Shown in pieces: positions 33,467-42,751 of a stretch of DNA of 64,000 bases. How positions within the stretch are numbered: position 1 is the first letter of the stretch; each line of letters opens with the position of its first letter. Below the pieces are notes generated by a model. The model was given only the letters and a program-made list of their open reading frames with translations, made no database searches and was not told the origin of the DNA. A program made the translations under genes and the position numbers. The DNA lies in the NCBI RefSeq assembly GCF_011320075.1, contig NZ_JAANPA010000001.1, positions 1 through 64,000 on the forward strand, in the 5' to 3' direction. This DNA is from Sphingosinicella sp. YJ22. GTDB taxonomy: Bacteria; Pseudomonadota; Alphaproteobacteria; Sphingomonadales; Sphingomonadaceae.

Positions 33467-35539
33467 CTACCAGATCCGAACCCTCTGCTCCGGCGGCAGG
33501 AACAGGCGCTGGCCCTGCTGGACGTTGAACGCGCTGTACCAGGGGTCGAGGTTGCGCACCGTCAGGGCGCGGAACTGGCCCGGGGCGTGGACTCCGGTGG
33601 CGATGCGCTGGCGGAGCGCCTCGTCGCGCATCTTGGTCGCCCAGGCCTGGGCGAAGGCGATGAAGAAGCGCTGGTCGCCGGTCATGCCGTCGATCACCGG
33701 CGCCTCGCGGCCGTTCAGCGACGCTCGGTAGGCGTCATAGGCGGCGGCGAGTCCGGCGACGTCGGCGATGTTCTCGCCCAGAGTCAGGCGGCCGTTGACG
33801 TTGAGGCCGGGAAGCGCCTCGTATGCGTCATATTGGGCGGCGAGGGCGTTGCCGGCCTGCTGGAACCGCTCGAAATCCTGCGGCGTCCACCAGTTTCTGA
33901 GGCGGCCGGTGGAGTCGAACAGCGCCCCGTTATTGTCGAAGCTGTGGCTGATCTCGTGCCCGATCACCGAGCCGATCGCGCCATAGTTGAAGGCGGCGTC
34001 GGCGGCGGGGTCGAAGAAAGGCCGCTGCAGAATCGCCGCGGGGAAGTTCAGGGCGTTCTGCACCGGCAGGTTGACCGCGTTGACCAGTTGCGGCGGCATC
34101 CACCATTCGTTGCGGTCCATCGGCCGGCCGATCTTGGCGATCTGGTGGCGATATTCGGCGAGGCCGGCGTTGCGCTGGTTGGCGTAGGGATTGTCGGCGG
34201 TGATCTGCACGTTCGAGTAATCGCGCCAGCTGTCGGGATAGCCGACTCCGACGACGATCGAGCGGACCTTGCGCAGCGCCTCTTCCTTGGTCGACGGCGC
34301 CATCCAGTCGATCGCCTCGACCCGGCGGGCGAAGGCGGCCTTGATGTTCTCGACCATCCCCTGGACCTCGGTGCGGGCCGAGGCCGGGAAGTAGCGCTCC
34401 ACATAGGCCTGGCCGACCGCGTCCTGGAGCGCGGAGCTGACCGCGTTCAGGGCGAGCTGGTCGCGCGGGCGCTGCTGCGGGGTGCCGCTGAGCGCTGTGC
34501 CGTAGAAGGCGAAGTTGGCGTTGCGGATCGGCGCCGGCAGGACGTTGGCCTGCTGGTTGAGGGTGTGGAAGACGAGCCATTCCTTCCACGCCTGCAGCGG
34601 CTCGGAGGCGACCAGAGCCGACAGCTGCGGGATGGCGCCGGCGTGATAGGCTTGAAAGCGCGGCGCATTTGCGAGGCCGGCGGCGCCGAGCAGGGCGCCC
34701 CAGTCGATGCCCGGAGCGCGCTGCTCGAGCTCGGCCCGGGTCCACACCGTTGCGCCGCGGGCGAAGTCCTCGCTCTCCTCGCGGGTGGCGTGGGCGCGGG
34801 CGATCTTGGTCTCGAGGTCCATGATGCGGCCGGCCGCGCCCTGCGGGTCGGAGATGCCCGCGTTCTGGAGAACCGTGGTGATGTAGGCGCGATACTGGTC
34901 GCGGATGCCCGACATTTGGGCGTCGCCGGAGATGTAATATTCGCGCTCCGGAAGGCCGATTCCGCCCTGCATCAGATAGGGCAGGGTCTCGCCGGGCGTG
35001 TTGAGGCCCTGGGTGACGAAGATGCCGAACAAATTCTCGGTCTGGAAATTGGTGGCGTTGAGCGGGTCGGTGTCGGCCCGCAGAGTCCGGCCGATCGCCT
35101 CGCTCAGCTGGCGGACGTCGCCGATTCCGGCGATGGCGCGAATGTCGCCCTGGGCGGGTGCCATTCCGGCGCGGTCGATCGCCGCGGTGTCGAGATAGGC
35201 GCGGTAGTAATTGGCGATCCTCGCCTCGTTGCTGCCCTCCGCTGGGCTCGACTCGAGGATCCCGTTGAGAAGCTCGCGGGTCTGCTGCTCGCGCTGCTGG
35301 TCGGCGATGAAGAAGCCGCCGATCGACGAGCGGTCGGCCGGGATCTCGGTGTTCGCGACCCAGCGGCCGTTCGCGTAGCGGAAGAAGTCGTCCCCCGGAC
35401 GCACCGAGGTGTCCATCGACGCCGCGACGATTCCGGCCTGCGTGCCCTGCGCCTGCTCATTCGTCTGATTGTCGACCGCGGCGTTGCAGGCGGAAAGGGC
35501 GAGCGCCGACGCGAAGAACAGCAAGCGGGGGAGTTTCAT
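33467..35539 (-). CDS. M13-family zinc metallopeptidase lipoprotein
   Basis: 690 residues. A lipobox S-A-C (Cys near 18) is followed by a neprilysin-like M13 domain. The zinc motif I-G-H-E-I-S-H lies near 528 with the third ligand in E-N-I-A-D about 60 residues later, and the C-terminal V-R-W sequence common to the family reads R-V-R-I-W. It cleaves oligopeptides in the periplasm. It interrupts the leucine cluster on the opposite strand. Confidence 0.93.
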   Translation of the reverse strand: MKLPRLLFFASALALSACNAAVDNQTNEQAQGTQAGIVAASMDTSVRPGDDFFRYANGRWVANTEIPADRSSIGGFFIADQQREQQTRELLNGILESSPAEGSNEARIANYYRAYLDTAAIDRAGMAPAQGDIRAIAGIGDVRQLSEAIGRTLRADTDPLNATNFQTENLFGIFVTQGLNTPGETLPYLMQGGIGLPEREYYISGDAQMSGIRDQYRAYITTVLQNAGISDPQGAAGRIMDLETKIARAHATREESEDFARGATVWTRAELEQRAPGIDWGALLGAAGLANAPRFQAYHAGAIPQLSALVASEPLQAWKEWLVFHTLNQQANVLPAPIRNANFAFYGTALSGTPQQRPRDQLALNAVSSALQDAVGQAYVERYFPASARTEVQGMVENIKAAFARRVEAIDWMAPSTKEEALRKVRSIVVGVGYPDSWRDYSNVQITADNPYANQRNAGLAEYRHQIAKIGRPMDRNEWWMPPQLVNAVNLPVQNALNFPAAILQRPFFDPAADAAFNYGAIGSVIGHEISHSFDNNGALFDSTGRLRNWWTPQDFERFQQAGNALAAQYDAYEALPGLNVNGRLTLGENIADVAGLAAAYDAYRASLNGREAPVIDGMTGDQRFFIAFAQAWATKMRDEALRQRIATGVHAPGQFRALTVRNLDPWYSAFNVQQGQRLFLPPEQRVRIW

Positions 35540-35782
35540 GCGGGGAGCTCCGTGGGTTCAGCTGTCTGGTGTGGTGGCGCGCTAGCACGGCGCGGCGGCT
35601 TTCGACAAACCGCGCGCACCTTTCGGCGAACGACCCCATGCTTTTCATCAACGCCCGACATGGCTAGGCGGGGGGCGCTCGAGGGAGATCGATTTCGCCT
35701 ATGGAACAAGCGTCCGCCTGCATGTTTGAAGCCGGGTCCTCAATGCGCCCGGCGTCCGCCGGGCTGATCCCGAAGGTGGCGG

Positions 35783-36046
35783 ATGACCTTGATCGAAGCG
35801 CTCGAATGGTATGGCGCCGCGGCCGGCGCTCTGGCGGCCCTGATCGTCTCGCTGGATCTCGGGCGGCGGGCGACCGGATTCGCGTTCGTGATCTTCGTGA
35901 CCAGCTCAATCGCTCTGATCGCCTGGGGCCTGCTCGGGCAGGAGAGCGAGGGGATCGGCTACCAGAACATGATTCTGTTCGCGATCAACTGCGTCGGCGT
36001 CTATCGCTACCTGATCCGCAAGAAGCCGGTGCTCGCGGCGGACTGA
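35783..36046 (+). CDS. small three-span membrane protein
   Basis: 87 residues with helices at about 9-27, 32-50 and 60-77, short loops and a basic C-terminus (R-K-K-P). Typical of small sphingomonad membrane proteins next to metabolic genes; 19 bases before the methylcrotonyl-CoA carboxylase beta gene, so co-transcription is likely. Function unknown. Confidence 0.6.
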   Translation: MTLIEALEWYGAAAGALAALIVSLDLGRRATGFAFVIFVTSSIALIAWGLLGQESEGIGYQNMILFAINCVGVYRYLIRKKPVLAAD

Positions 36047-36065
36047 CGTTCAGGGGAGCTGCAGC

Positions 36066-37661
36066 GTGACTCAGCTCACCAGCAAGATCGACACGTCTTC
36101 AGATACTTACCGCGCTTATGCTGCGCACAATAAAGGCCTCGCCGAGGAGCTTCGCGAGCGGGTTGCCAAGGCGGCGCTCGGCGGCAACGAGAAGTCGCGT
36201 GAACGCCACACGGCGCGCGGCAAATTGCTTCCGCGCGACCGCGTCGAGCGGCTGCTCGATCCGGGTTCGCCCTTCCTCGAGATCGGCCAGCTCGCCGCCT
36301 GCGACCTCTATCATGGCGAGGTGCCCGGCGCGGGCATGATCGCCGGCATCGGCCGGGTGTCGGGCCGAGAGGCGATGATCCTGTGCAACGACGCCACGGT
36401 CAAAGGCGGCACCTACTATCCGATGACGGTGAAGAAGCATCTCCGCGCCCAGGAGATCGCGCGTGAGAACCGGCTTCCCTGCGTCTACCTGGTCGACAGC
36501 GGCGGCGCGAACCTGCCGCATCAGGCGGAGGTGTTCCCCGATCGCGAGCATTTCGGGCGGATCTTCTACAACCAGGCGCAGATGTCGTCCGAAGGGATCG
36601 CGCAGATCGCCTGCGTGATGGGAAGCTGCACCGCGGGCGGCGCTTACGTCCCGGCGATGTCGGACGAAAGCGTCATCGTAAGGAACCAGGGCACGATCTT
36701 CCTTGGCGGCCCGCCGCTGGTGAAAGCGGCGACGGGCGAGGTGATCTCGGCCGAGGATCTCGGCGGCGGCGATCTCCATGCGCGCAAGTCCGGCGTGGTC
36801 GACCATCTCGCCGAGAATGACGAGCATGCGCTGACCATCGTCCGCGACATCGTCGACCGGCTCAACACGGTGAAGAACGTCGACATCGACCTCGCCGAGC
36901 CGCGTCCGCCGAAGTTCGATCCCGAGGAGCTTTACGGAGTCATCCCGGACGACGTGCGCACGCCCTACGACGTTCACGAGGTGATCGCCCGCATCGTCGA
37001 CGGGTCGGAGCTTCACGAGTTCAAGCCGCTCTACGGCTCGACCCTGGTGTGCGGCTTCGCGCGCATCTGGGGCATCCCGGTCGCGATCCTGGCGAACAAC
37101 GGCATCCTGTTCAGCGAGAGCGCCCTCAAAGGCGCGCATTTCATCGAGCTGGCCTGCCAGCGGCGCGTGCCGCTGCTGTTCCTCCAGAACATCTCCGGCT
37201 TCATGGTTGGCGGCAAATATGAGGCCGAGGGGATCGCCAAGAACGGCGCCAAGCTCGTCACCGCAGTGGCGACTGCGAGCGTTCCGAAGATCACCGTGCT
37301 GATCGGCGGAAGCTTCGGCGCGGGCAATTACGGCATGTGCGGGCGGGCCTATTCGCCGCGCTTCCTGTTCACCTGGCCCAACAGCCGAATCAGCGTGATG
37401 GGCGGCGAGCAGGCGGCGTCGGTGCTGGCCACTGTCCACCGCGACGCCGACAAGTGGACAGCTGAGGAAGCCGAGGCGTTCAAGGCGCCGGTCCGCCAGC
37501 GCTATGAGGACGAGGGCAATCCCTATCACGCGACCGCGCGGCTGTGGGACGACGGGATCATCGACCCCGCGCAGACCCGCGACGTCCTCGGCCTCGCCTT
37601 TGCCGCCACGCTGAACGCGCCCATCCCCGAGCGGCCGCAGTTCGGCGTGTTCAGGATGTGA
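36066..37661 (+). CDS. mccB: methylcrotonyl-CoA carboxylase, carboxyltransferase (beta) subunit
   Basis: Transfers CO2 from carboxybiotin to 3-methylcrotonyl-CoA. 531 residues from a GTG start with AGGGGAG upstream. Carboxyltransferase motifs: [32 protein letters not shown] (beta-specific) and [15 protein letters not shown]. Leucine pathway partner of the biotin subunit at 38158. Confidence 0.95.
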   Translation: MTQLTSKIDTSSDTYRAYAAHNKGLAEELRERVAKAALGGNEKSRERHTARGKLLPRDRVERLLDPGSPFLEIGQLAACDLYHGEVPGAGMIAGIGRVSGREAMILCNDATVKGGTYYPMTVKKHLRAQEIARENRLPCVYLVDSGGANLPHQAEVFPDREHFGRIFYNQAQMSSEGIAQIACVMGSCTAGGAYVPAMSDESVIVRNQGTIFLGGPPLVKAATGEVISAEDLGGGDLHARKSGVVDHLAENDEHALTIVRDIVDRLNTVKNVDIDLAEPRPPKFDPEELYGVIPDDVRTPYDVHEVIARIVDGSELHEFKPLYGSTLVCGFARIWGIPVAILANNGILFSESALKGAHFIELACQRRVPLLFLQNISGFMVGGKYEAEGIAKNGAKLVTAVATASVPKITVLIGGSFGAGNYGMCGRAYSPRFLFTWPNSRISVMGGEQAASVLATVHRDADKWTAEEAEAFKAPVRQRYEDEGNPYHATARLWDDGIIDPAQTRDVLGLAFAATLNAPIPERPQFGVFRM

Positions 37662-37663
37662 CG

Positions 37664-38161
37664 ATGGGGATCGCGCCTTCAAATCCTCCCCGGAACGGGG
37701 AGGGGGACCGCTCGCCGCAGGCGAGCGGTGGAGGGGGCCCCAAGGTCCTCGCGTCCCCGATCAAGGTGGTGAAGCGCGCCCGCAGGCTCCGCAAGGAAAT
37801 GAGCCTGCCGGAGGTTCTGCTGTGGAGGGAGCTCCGCAAGCGGCCGGGTGGCTACAAATTCCGGCGACAGTTTCCGCAGGCGGGCTATTCCCTCGACTTT
37901 GCCTGCCTCGAAGCGAGGCTCGGGATCGAAGTGGACGGCGCGTCGCACGACTGCGGCGACAATCCGTTGCGAGATGCGGTGAGGGACGAGCGGCTTGCCT
38001 CGGCTGGCTTCGCGATGCTCCGCATTCCCGCTCGCGAAGTGCTTTCTGATTTAGACGGTGTGATCATGGGAATTGCCGCGCGTTGCTCGGAGCTGGGCCC
38101 CCTCCACCACCGGCCTGCGGCCGGCGGTCCCCCTCCCCGTTCCGGGGAGGATTTGCGGTGA
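37664..38161 (+). CDS. DUF559 endonuclease (Vsr-like PD-(D/E)XK) carried by a repeat element
   Basis: 165 residues. The core (about 32-140) has E-V-L-L-W-R-E-L-R-K-R, K-F-R-R-Q-F-P, L-D-F-A-C and I-E-V-D-G-A-S-H, the DUF559 pattern of very-short-patch-repair-like nucleases, with R-D-x-x-R-D later. The first 26 residues and the last 20 are encoded by the arms of an inverted repeat and are low-complexity. It starts 2 bases after mccB stops, and its TGA overlaps the GTG of mccA. The catalytic residues look intact. Confidence 0.85.
   Translation: MGIAPSNPPRNGEGDRSPQASGGGGPKVLASPIKVVKRARRLRKEMSLPEVLLWRELRKRPGGYKFRRQFPQAGYSLDFACLEARLGIEVDGASHDCGDNPLRDAVRDERLASAGFAMLRIPAREVLSDLDGVIMGIAARCSELGPLHHRPAAGGPPPRSGEDLR
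37681..38154. mobile_element. nuclease-bearing inverted-repeat element, copy E3
   Basis: Two 60-bp arms (37681-37740 and 38095-38154). The outer 29 bases are a perfect inverted match and most of the rest follows, including internal hairpins (GCTCGCC/GGCGAGC). The arms have the same sequence as the gene-less elements elsewhere, but here they enclose a DUF559 nuclease gene. No target duplication is visible. Confidence 0.75.
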
Positions 38162-40098
38162 TTGCTTCCCTTCTCATTGCCAACCGGGGCGAGATTGCGT
38201 GCCGGATCATTCGGACGGCGCGTCGGCTCGGGATCAGGACGGTCGCCGTCTATTCGGACGCGGACGCCAAGGCGCTGCATGTGCGCGAGGCGGACGAGGC
38301 GGTGCATATCGGGCCGAGCCCGGCGCGGGAGAGCTATCTCGTCGGCGAGAAGATCATCGCGGCGGCCAAGGCGACCGGGGCGGAGGCGATCCATCCGGGT
38401 TATGGCTTCCTGTCCGAGAATGCCGAGTTCGCCGAGGCGGTCGAGGCGGCGGGGCTGGTGTGGGTTGGGCCGAAGGCGGCGTCGATCCGGGCGATGGGGC
38501 TCAAGGACGCCGCCAAGAAGCTGATGCAGGAGGCGGGGGTTCCGACCACGCCGGGCTATCTCGGCGAGGGCCAGGCGCCGGAGCGGCTCCAGGCCGAGGC
38601 GGACGGGATCGGCTATCCGGTGCTGATCAAGGCCGTCGCGGGCGGCGGCGGCAAGGGCATGCGCAAGGTCAACGCGGCCGGCGAGTTCGCGGAGATGCTG
38701 CTGTCGTGCAAGCGCGAGGCGGCGTCCTCGTTCGGCGACGACCGCGTGCTCATCGAGAAATATGTCGAGCGGCCGCGACACATCGAGGTTCAGGTGTTCG
38801 GCGACACCCATGGCAACGTCGTCCATCTGTTCGAGCGCGACTGCTCGCTCCAGCGCCGCCACCAGAAGGTGATCGAGGAAGCGCCGGCGCCGGGAATGGA
38901 CGAGGCGACCCGCGCCGCGGTGTGCGAGGCGGCGGTCAAGGCGGCGCGCGCGGTCGACTATGTCGGCGCGGGGACGATCGAGTTCATCGCCGACGCCAGC
39001 GAAGGCCTCCGCGCCGACCGCATCTGGTTCATGGAGATGAACACGCGTCTCCAGGTCGAGCATCCGGTGACCGAGGAGATTACCGGCCAGGATTTGGTCG
39101 AGTGGCAGTTGCGCGTCGCGAGCGGCGAGCCTCTGCCGTTGAGGCAAGAGGAGCTCAGCATCAACGGCTGGGCGATGGAGGCCCGGCTTTATGCGGAGAA
39201 TCCCGCTGCCGGCTTCCTGCCGAGCACCGGGCCGCTGAAGTATTTCGGATTGCCGTCCCGCAAGAGCCGGGATGGGCGGAGCTTGCGCGTCGAGACCGGG
39301 GTTTGTGAAGGAGACGAGATCTCGAGCTTCTACGATCCTATGATCGCAAAGATCATCGTGCTCGCGAAGGACCGAGAACAGGCTGCGCGCAGCCTCGCGC
39401 TTGATTGTAGCTTCGTCGACAGTTGGCCGGTGAAGACCAATGCGCGGTTCCTAGTCGCGGCGCTCGAAGATCCTGATTTCGTTTCCGGCAATGTCGATAC
39501 CGGTCTGATCGCGCGCAAGCTCGATGAACTGGTTCAGCCCGACGAACCGACACAGAATGCACTTCAGTCCGTCGCGCATATGGTGACCGACCGTTTGAAG
39601 GGCGGGCGATCCGAAACCATTCGCGACACCTACCTGAGCCAGGAACCAGGCCCTTGGGCGCAGCAATGGGGCACCCGACTCAATCGCGATCCCGCTCCGG
39701 CGGTGGTACGTCTGACGGATGGGCGCACAGTTTTCGAATTCGAATTCAACCATCAAGAAATCAATTCGTCGCGGTGGGTCGAGCGCGTCGACGAAGGATA
39801 TCTGGTCAAGGACAACGGCAGCAACTTCATCCTGACCGAAGCGCGAGCGGGCGGGGCTGCAGGTGGAACAGAAGCCGACGGCGCGCTGATTTCGCCGATG
39901 CCGGGGAAGATCATCGCAGTCGAAGTGCGACAAGGGGACAGCGTGGCCAAGGGGCAGAAGCTGGTGACTCTCGAGGCGATGAAGATGGAGCACAGCCTCG
40001 TCGCGCCGTTCGATGGCGTGGTCGCGGAGCTGAACGCGGCCGAGGGCGGGCAGGTGAGTGAAGGCACCCTGCTGGCTCGGATCGAGAAGGGGGAATAG
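38158..40098 (+). CDS. mccA: methylcrotonyl-CoA carboxylase, biotin-containing (alpha) subunit
   Basis: Carboxylates biotin with bicarbonate and ATP and holds the biotin. 646 residues: biotin carboxylase domain to about 445 (L-I-A-N-R-G-E-I-A-C-R; K-A-V-A-G-G-G-G-K-G-M; E-M-N-T-R-L-Q-V-E-H) and a biotinyl domain at the C-terminus with E-A-M-K-M-E-H near 609. Start is GTG 38158; the codons before it belong to the repeat arm. GC is locally lower around 39340-39900. Confidence 0.94.
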   Translation: MIASLLIANRGEIACRIIRTARRLGIRTVAVYSDADAKALHVREADEAVHIGPSPARESYLVGEKIIAAAKATGAEAIHPGYGFLSENAEFAEAVEAAGLVWVGPKAASIRAMGLKDAAKKLMQEAGVPTTPGYLGEGQAPERLQAEADGIGYPVLIKAVAGGGGKGMRKVNAAGEFAEMLLSCKREAASSFGDDRVLIEKYVERPRHIEVQVFGDTHGNVVHLFERDCSLQRRHQKVIEEAPAPGMDEATRAAVCEAAVKAARAVDYVGAGTIEFIADASEGLRADRIWFMEMNTRLQVEHPVTEEITGQDLVEWQLRVASGEPLPLRQEELSINGWAMEARLYAENPAAGFLPSTGPLKYFGLPSRKSRDGRSLRVETGVCEGDEISSFYDPMIAKIIVLAKDREQAARSLALDCSFVDSWPVKTNARFLVAALEDPDFVSGNVDTGLIARKLDELVQPDEPTQNALQSVAHMVTDRLKGGRSETIRDTYLSQEPGPWAQQWGTRLNRDPAPAVVRLTDGRTVFEFEFNHQEINSSRWVERVDEGYLVKDNGSNFILTEARAGGAAGGTEADGALISPMPGKIIAVEVRQGDSVAKGQKLVTLEAMKMEHSLVAPFDGVVAELNAAEGGQVSEGTLLARIEKGE

Positions 40099-40107
40099 CC
40101 GGCAAGC

Positions 40108-40193
40108 GGCTTGCCTGAGCTTGTCGAAGGCCTTTCCTTCTTCTTCGCGCTCGGCAAAGTGAAGGAGAGGGCTTCGACAAGCTCAGCCAAGCC
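40108..40193. repeat. inverted repeat (CTGAGCTTGTCGAAG type)
   Basis: GGCTTG..CCTGAGCTTGTCGAAGG is mirrored by CTTCGACAAGCTCAGCC..AAGCC across about 40 bases. This is a widely dispersed proteobacterial intergenic repeat, located between mccA and the MaoC gene. Confidence 0.8.
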
Positions 40194-40208
40194 GGAACGG
40201 GGCCAGTT

Positions 40209-40658
40209 ATGCCAGGCAGATATTTCGACGAATGGACAGTGGGCGACACGGTCGACCATCAGCCGCACCGGACGGTGACGGAGACGGACAATCTCCTCAT
40301 CTCCACACTGACCCACAATCCGCAGCCGCTTCACCTCGACGCGGACTATGCCGCCGCGACCGAGTTCGGGCGGATCGTCGTCAACGGGACTTTCACGTTC
40401 GCTCTGCTCGTGGGGCTCAGTGTCGGTGACACCACCCTGGGAACGCTGGTCGCCAACCTCGGCTACGACAAGGTGCGGATGCCCAAGCCGGTGTTCGTCG
40501 GCGACACGCTTCGCGCGTCGACCGAGGTGATCGCGTTGAAGGACAGCAAGTCGCGCCCCGACGCGGGCATCGTCACCTTCAAGCACCTGATGCACAACCA
40601 GCGCGGCGAACTGGTCTGCGAGATGGAGCGCACCGCGCTGATGCGGCGCCGGCCCTAA
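40209..40658 (+). CDS. MaoC-family acyl-CoA hydratase
   Basis: 149 residues of hot-dog fold. Conserved D-N-L-L-I-S-x-L-T-H-N-P-Q-P-L-H (catalytic N/H region) and G-x-F-T-F-A-L-L-V-G-L-S-V. This subtype (mesaconyl-CoA or beta-methylmalyl-CoA hydratase-like) is often found with a CitE-like lyase, as here. It could supply the hydratase step near the leucine genes, but 3-methylglutaconyl-CoA hydratase is normally of the crotonase fold. Confidence 0.85.
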   Translation: MPGRYFDEWTVGDTVDHQPHRTVTETDNLLISTLTHNPQPLHLDADYAAATEFGRIVVNGTFTFALLVGLSVGDTTLGTLVANLGYDKVRMPKPVFVGDTLRASTEVIALKDSKSRPDAGIVTFKHLMHNQRGELVCEMERTALMRRRP

Positions 40659-40678
40659 GGCGGCTTCGCCACCTATAT

Positions 40679-40776
40679 TTTCACGCGGAGGCGCGGAGGA
40701 AGAAAGGGAGACGCGGAGGGCTCGTTGCGGTTTCCTTCTCCGCGCCTCTCCTTCTTCTCCGCGCCTCCGCGTGAAA
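40679..40776. repeat. inverted repeat (TTTCACGCGGAGGCGCGGA type)
   Basis: 19-bp perfect inverted arms (40679-40697 and 40758-40776). A related direct unit, TTCACGCGAAGGCGCGAAGGCGCG, follows at about 40787-40811. It carries no gene. Confidence 0.85.
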
Positions 40777-40850
40777 TCATTTTCTTGTTCACGCGAAGGC
40801 GCGAAGGCGCGAAGAAGGGGAATGCCGCTTCGCGGCGGGGAGGGGGCTTC

Positions 40851-41693
40851 ATGAAACTGCGCAGCTTGCTGTTCGTGCCGGGGGACCGGCCGGACCGGAT
40901 GCAGAAGGCGTTCGCGGCGGGGGCGGATGCGCTGATCCTCGACCTCGAGGACGCGGTTGCGCTCGAGCGCAAGGCCGAGGCGCGGCGGCACGTCGCGGAC
41001 TTCCTCCGCGCGGTCGGCGGCAACCAGATCTGGGTGCGAGTCAACCCGCTCGACAGCGGGGAGAATCAGCGCGACCTCGACGGCGTGCTCGCCGCGCATC
41101 CGCACGGGCTGGTGCTGCCCAAGGCGGAAGGCGGCCGCGACGTCGACGAGCTGGCGCGGCGGCTGACCGAGCGCGGCAACGCCACCGCGCAGATCCTCGC
41201 CATCGCGACCGAGACCCCGGCGGCGATCTTCGGGCTCGGCTCCTATGGCGGCGCCAAGCGGCTCGCCGGCCTCACCTGGGGCGCGGAGGACCTGCCCGCG
41301 GCGATCGGCGCCGCGACGAGCCGCGAGGAGGACGGAAGCTTCACCGCGCCCTACGAGATCGCCCGCTCGCTGTGCCTGTTCGGCGCTGCAGCGGCCGGCG
41401 TCGCGCCGATCGAAACGGTCTATCCGAACTTCAAGGACGTGGACGGACTCGCGACCTATGCGGCGCGGGCGCGGCGCGACGGTTTTACCGGGATGATGGC
41501 CATCCATCCGGCGCAGGTCGCGGTGATCAACGAAGCCTTCTCGCCGAGCGAGACGGAGATCGCCCACGCCCGGGCGGTGGTGGCCGCGTTCGATGCGCAG
41601 CCGGGGGCGGGGGCGCTGTCGCTCGACGGCAAGATGATCGACCGGCCCCACCTCGTGCAGGCCCGCCGAATCCTGGACTCCGCCGGGCGATAA
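40851..41693 (+). CDS. HpcH/HpaI (CitE-like) CoA-ester lyase
   Basis: 280 residues of TIM-barrel fold: R-S-L-L-F-V-P-G-D-R-P-D-R (start), D-L-E-D-A-V, K-A-E-G-G-R-D, T-E-T-P-A-A and the Asp/Glu metal ligands W-G-A-E-D-L. Family members cleave (S)-citramalyl-CoA, malyl-CoA or related beta-hydroxy acyl-CoAs. With the MaoC enzyme upstream it may form a hydratase-lyase pair. The exact substrate is not decided. Confidence 0.88.
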   Translation: MKLRSLLFVPGDRPDRMQKAFAAGADALILDLEDAVALERKAEARRHVADFLRAVGGNQIWVRVNPLDSGENQRDLDGVLAAHPHGLVLPKAEGGRDVDELARRLTERGNATAQILAIATETPAAIFGLGSYGGAKRLAGLTWGAEDLPAAIGAATSREEDGSFTAPYEIARSLCLFGAAAAGVAPIETVYPNFKDVDGLATYAARARRDGFTGMMAIHPAQVAVINEAFSPSETEIAHARAVVAAFDAQPGAGALSLDGKMIDRPHLVQARRILDSAGR

Positions 41694-41697
41694 GCCC

Positions 41698-42495
41698 GTG
41701 GCACCCTTGTTCGCTTCCATGCCCGTCCCGTTGGTGGCCATCGCCGGAGCGGTCCTCGGTGCCATCGTCGGGAGCTTCGTCGCGGCGCTGGTGATCCGCT
41801 GGCCGCGGGGGGAGAGCGTCGTCGGTGGGCGGTCGCGGTGCGACGCCTGCAGTGAGACGCTTCGGGCTTCGGAGCTGGTGCCGCTGATGTCGTACCTTCT
41901 CCAGCGCGGACGATGCAGGCGGTGCGGCGCTCGGATCGATCCGAGGCATCCCGCGGTGGAGCTGGCGGGGGCGCTGATCGGTGTCGTGGGCGTCCTCGCG
42001 CATCCCCTGCCGCTGGCGCTGGTCACTGCGGCGCTGGGCTGGTGGCTGCTGGCAACGGCGACGATCGATGCCGAGGAGCATTGGCTCCCTGATGCGTTGA
42101 CTCTCCCGCTCGTGCCTTTGGGACTACTCGCCGCCTGGGCCGGGTTCGGGCCGCCTCTGCTCGACCGGGCAATCGGCGCGGTCGTCGGTGGTCTTGGGCT
42201 GGCCCTGCTCGCCTGGTTCTACCGCGTCCTTCGCGGTCGGGAAGGGGTGGGCGGAGGCGATCCCAAGTTGCTTGCCGGTATCGGCGCCTGGCTCGGCGTG
42301 CTGCAATTGCCGTTCGTATTGCTTGGTGCCGGACTGGTCGGGCTCGCCGCAGCGCTCGCACTGGCGGCGCGAGGCAAGGAGGTCAGCGCCACCACGCGGC
42401 TGCCGCTGGGGGCGCTGATGGCGGTCGCCGCATGGCCGCTGTGGATCCTGTCGGCGGGGAACAATTCAGCTGCCATCCATCTTTATCCGTTATAG
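41698..42495 (+). CDS. gspO: prepilin peptidase GspO
   Basis: Cleaves and N-methylates pseudopilins of the type II secretion system. 265 residues with eight hydrophobic spans. The cytoplasmic loop has C-D-A-C and C-R-R-C (zinc-type pairs), and the two catalytic Asp lie in T-I-D-A-E-E-H-W-L-P-D and G-G-G-D-P-K-L-L. GTG 41698 gives the full N-terminus; ATG 41719 is possible. It leads into the gsp cluster. Confidence 0.92.
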   Translation: MAPLFASMPVPLVAIAGAVLGAIVGSFVAALVIRWPRGESVVGGRSRCDACSETLRASELVPLMSYLLQRGRCRRCGARIDPRHPAVELAGALIGVVGVLAHPLPLALVTAALGWWLLATATIDAEEHWLPDALTLPLVPLGLLAAWAGFGPPLLDRAIGAVVGGLGLALLAWFYRVLRGREGVGGGDPKLLAGIGAWLGVLQLPFVLLGAGLVGLAAALALAARGKEVSATTRLPLGALMAVAAWPLWILSAGNNSAAIHLYPL

Positions 42496-42751
42496 AATTT
42501 CCAAGGGCGGCGTTTTCCCTAGAGGCGCCGCCCGACCCTTCCCGACATCGCGATCCGGCCGCCGCTTTCCGGCTTGCGAGTCCGCGCATAACCTGTGACA
42601 CCTCAAGGCGATGGAGGCGGGCGCTTGGGGGCGCTGCAGCCGCCCCGTGCCGGGACGGTCGTCACTCAGCTCTCCACTCTCTGTCGCAATAGCGTCACAT
42701 GCCGCGCATAGCTGGCACGGGATGGCCGGGAGGGGATTCGAAGCAGGTTCC

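Noticed and set aside
38083-38157. ATG start of mccA at 38083
   Set aside because: Codons before 38158 belong to the nuclease gene and repeat arm; GTG 38158 begins the conserved I-A-S-L-L-I-A-N-R.
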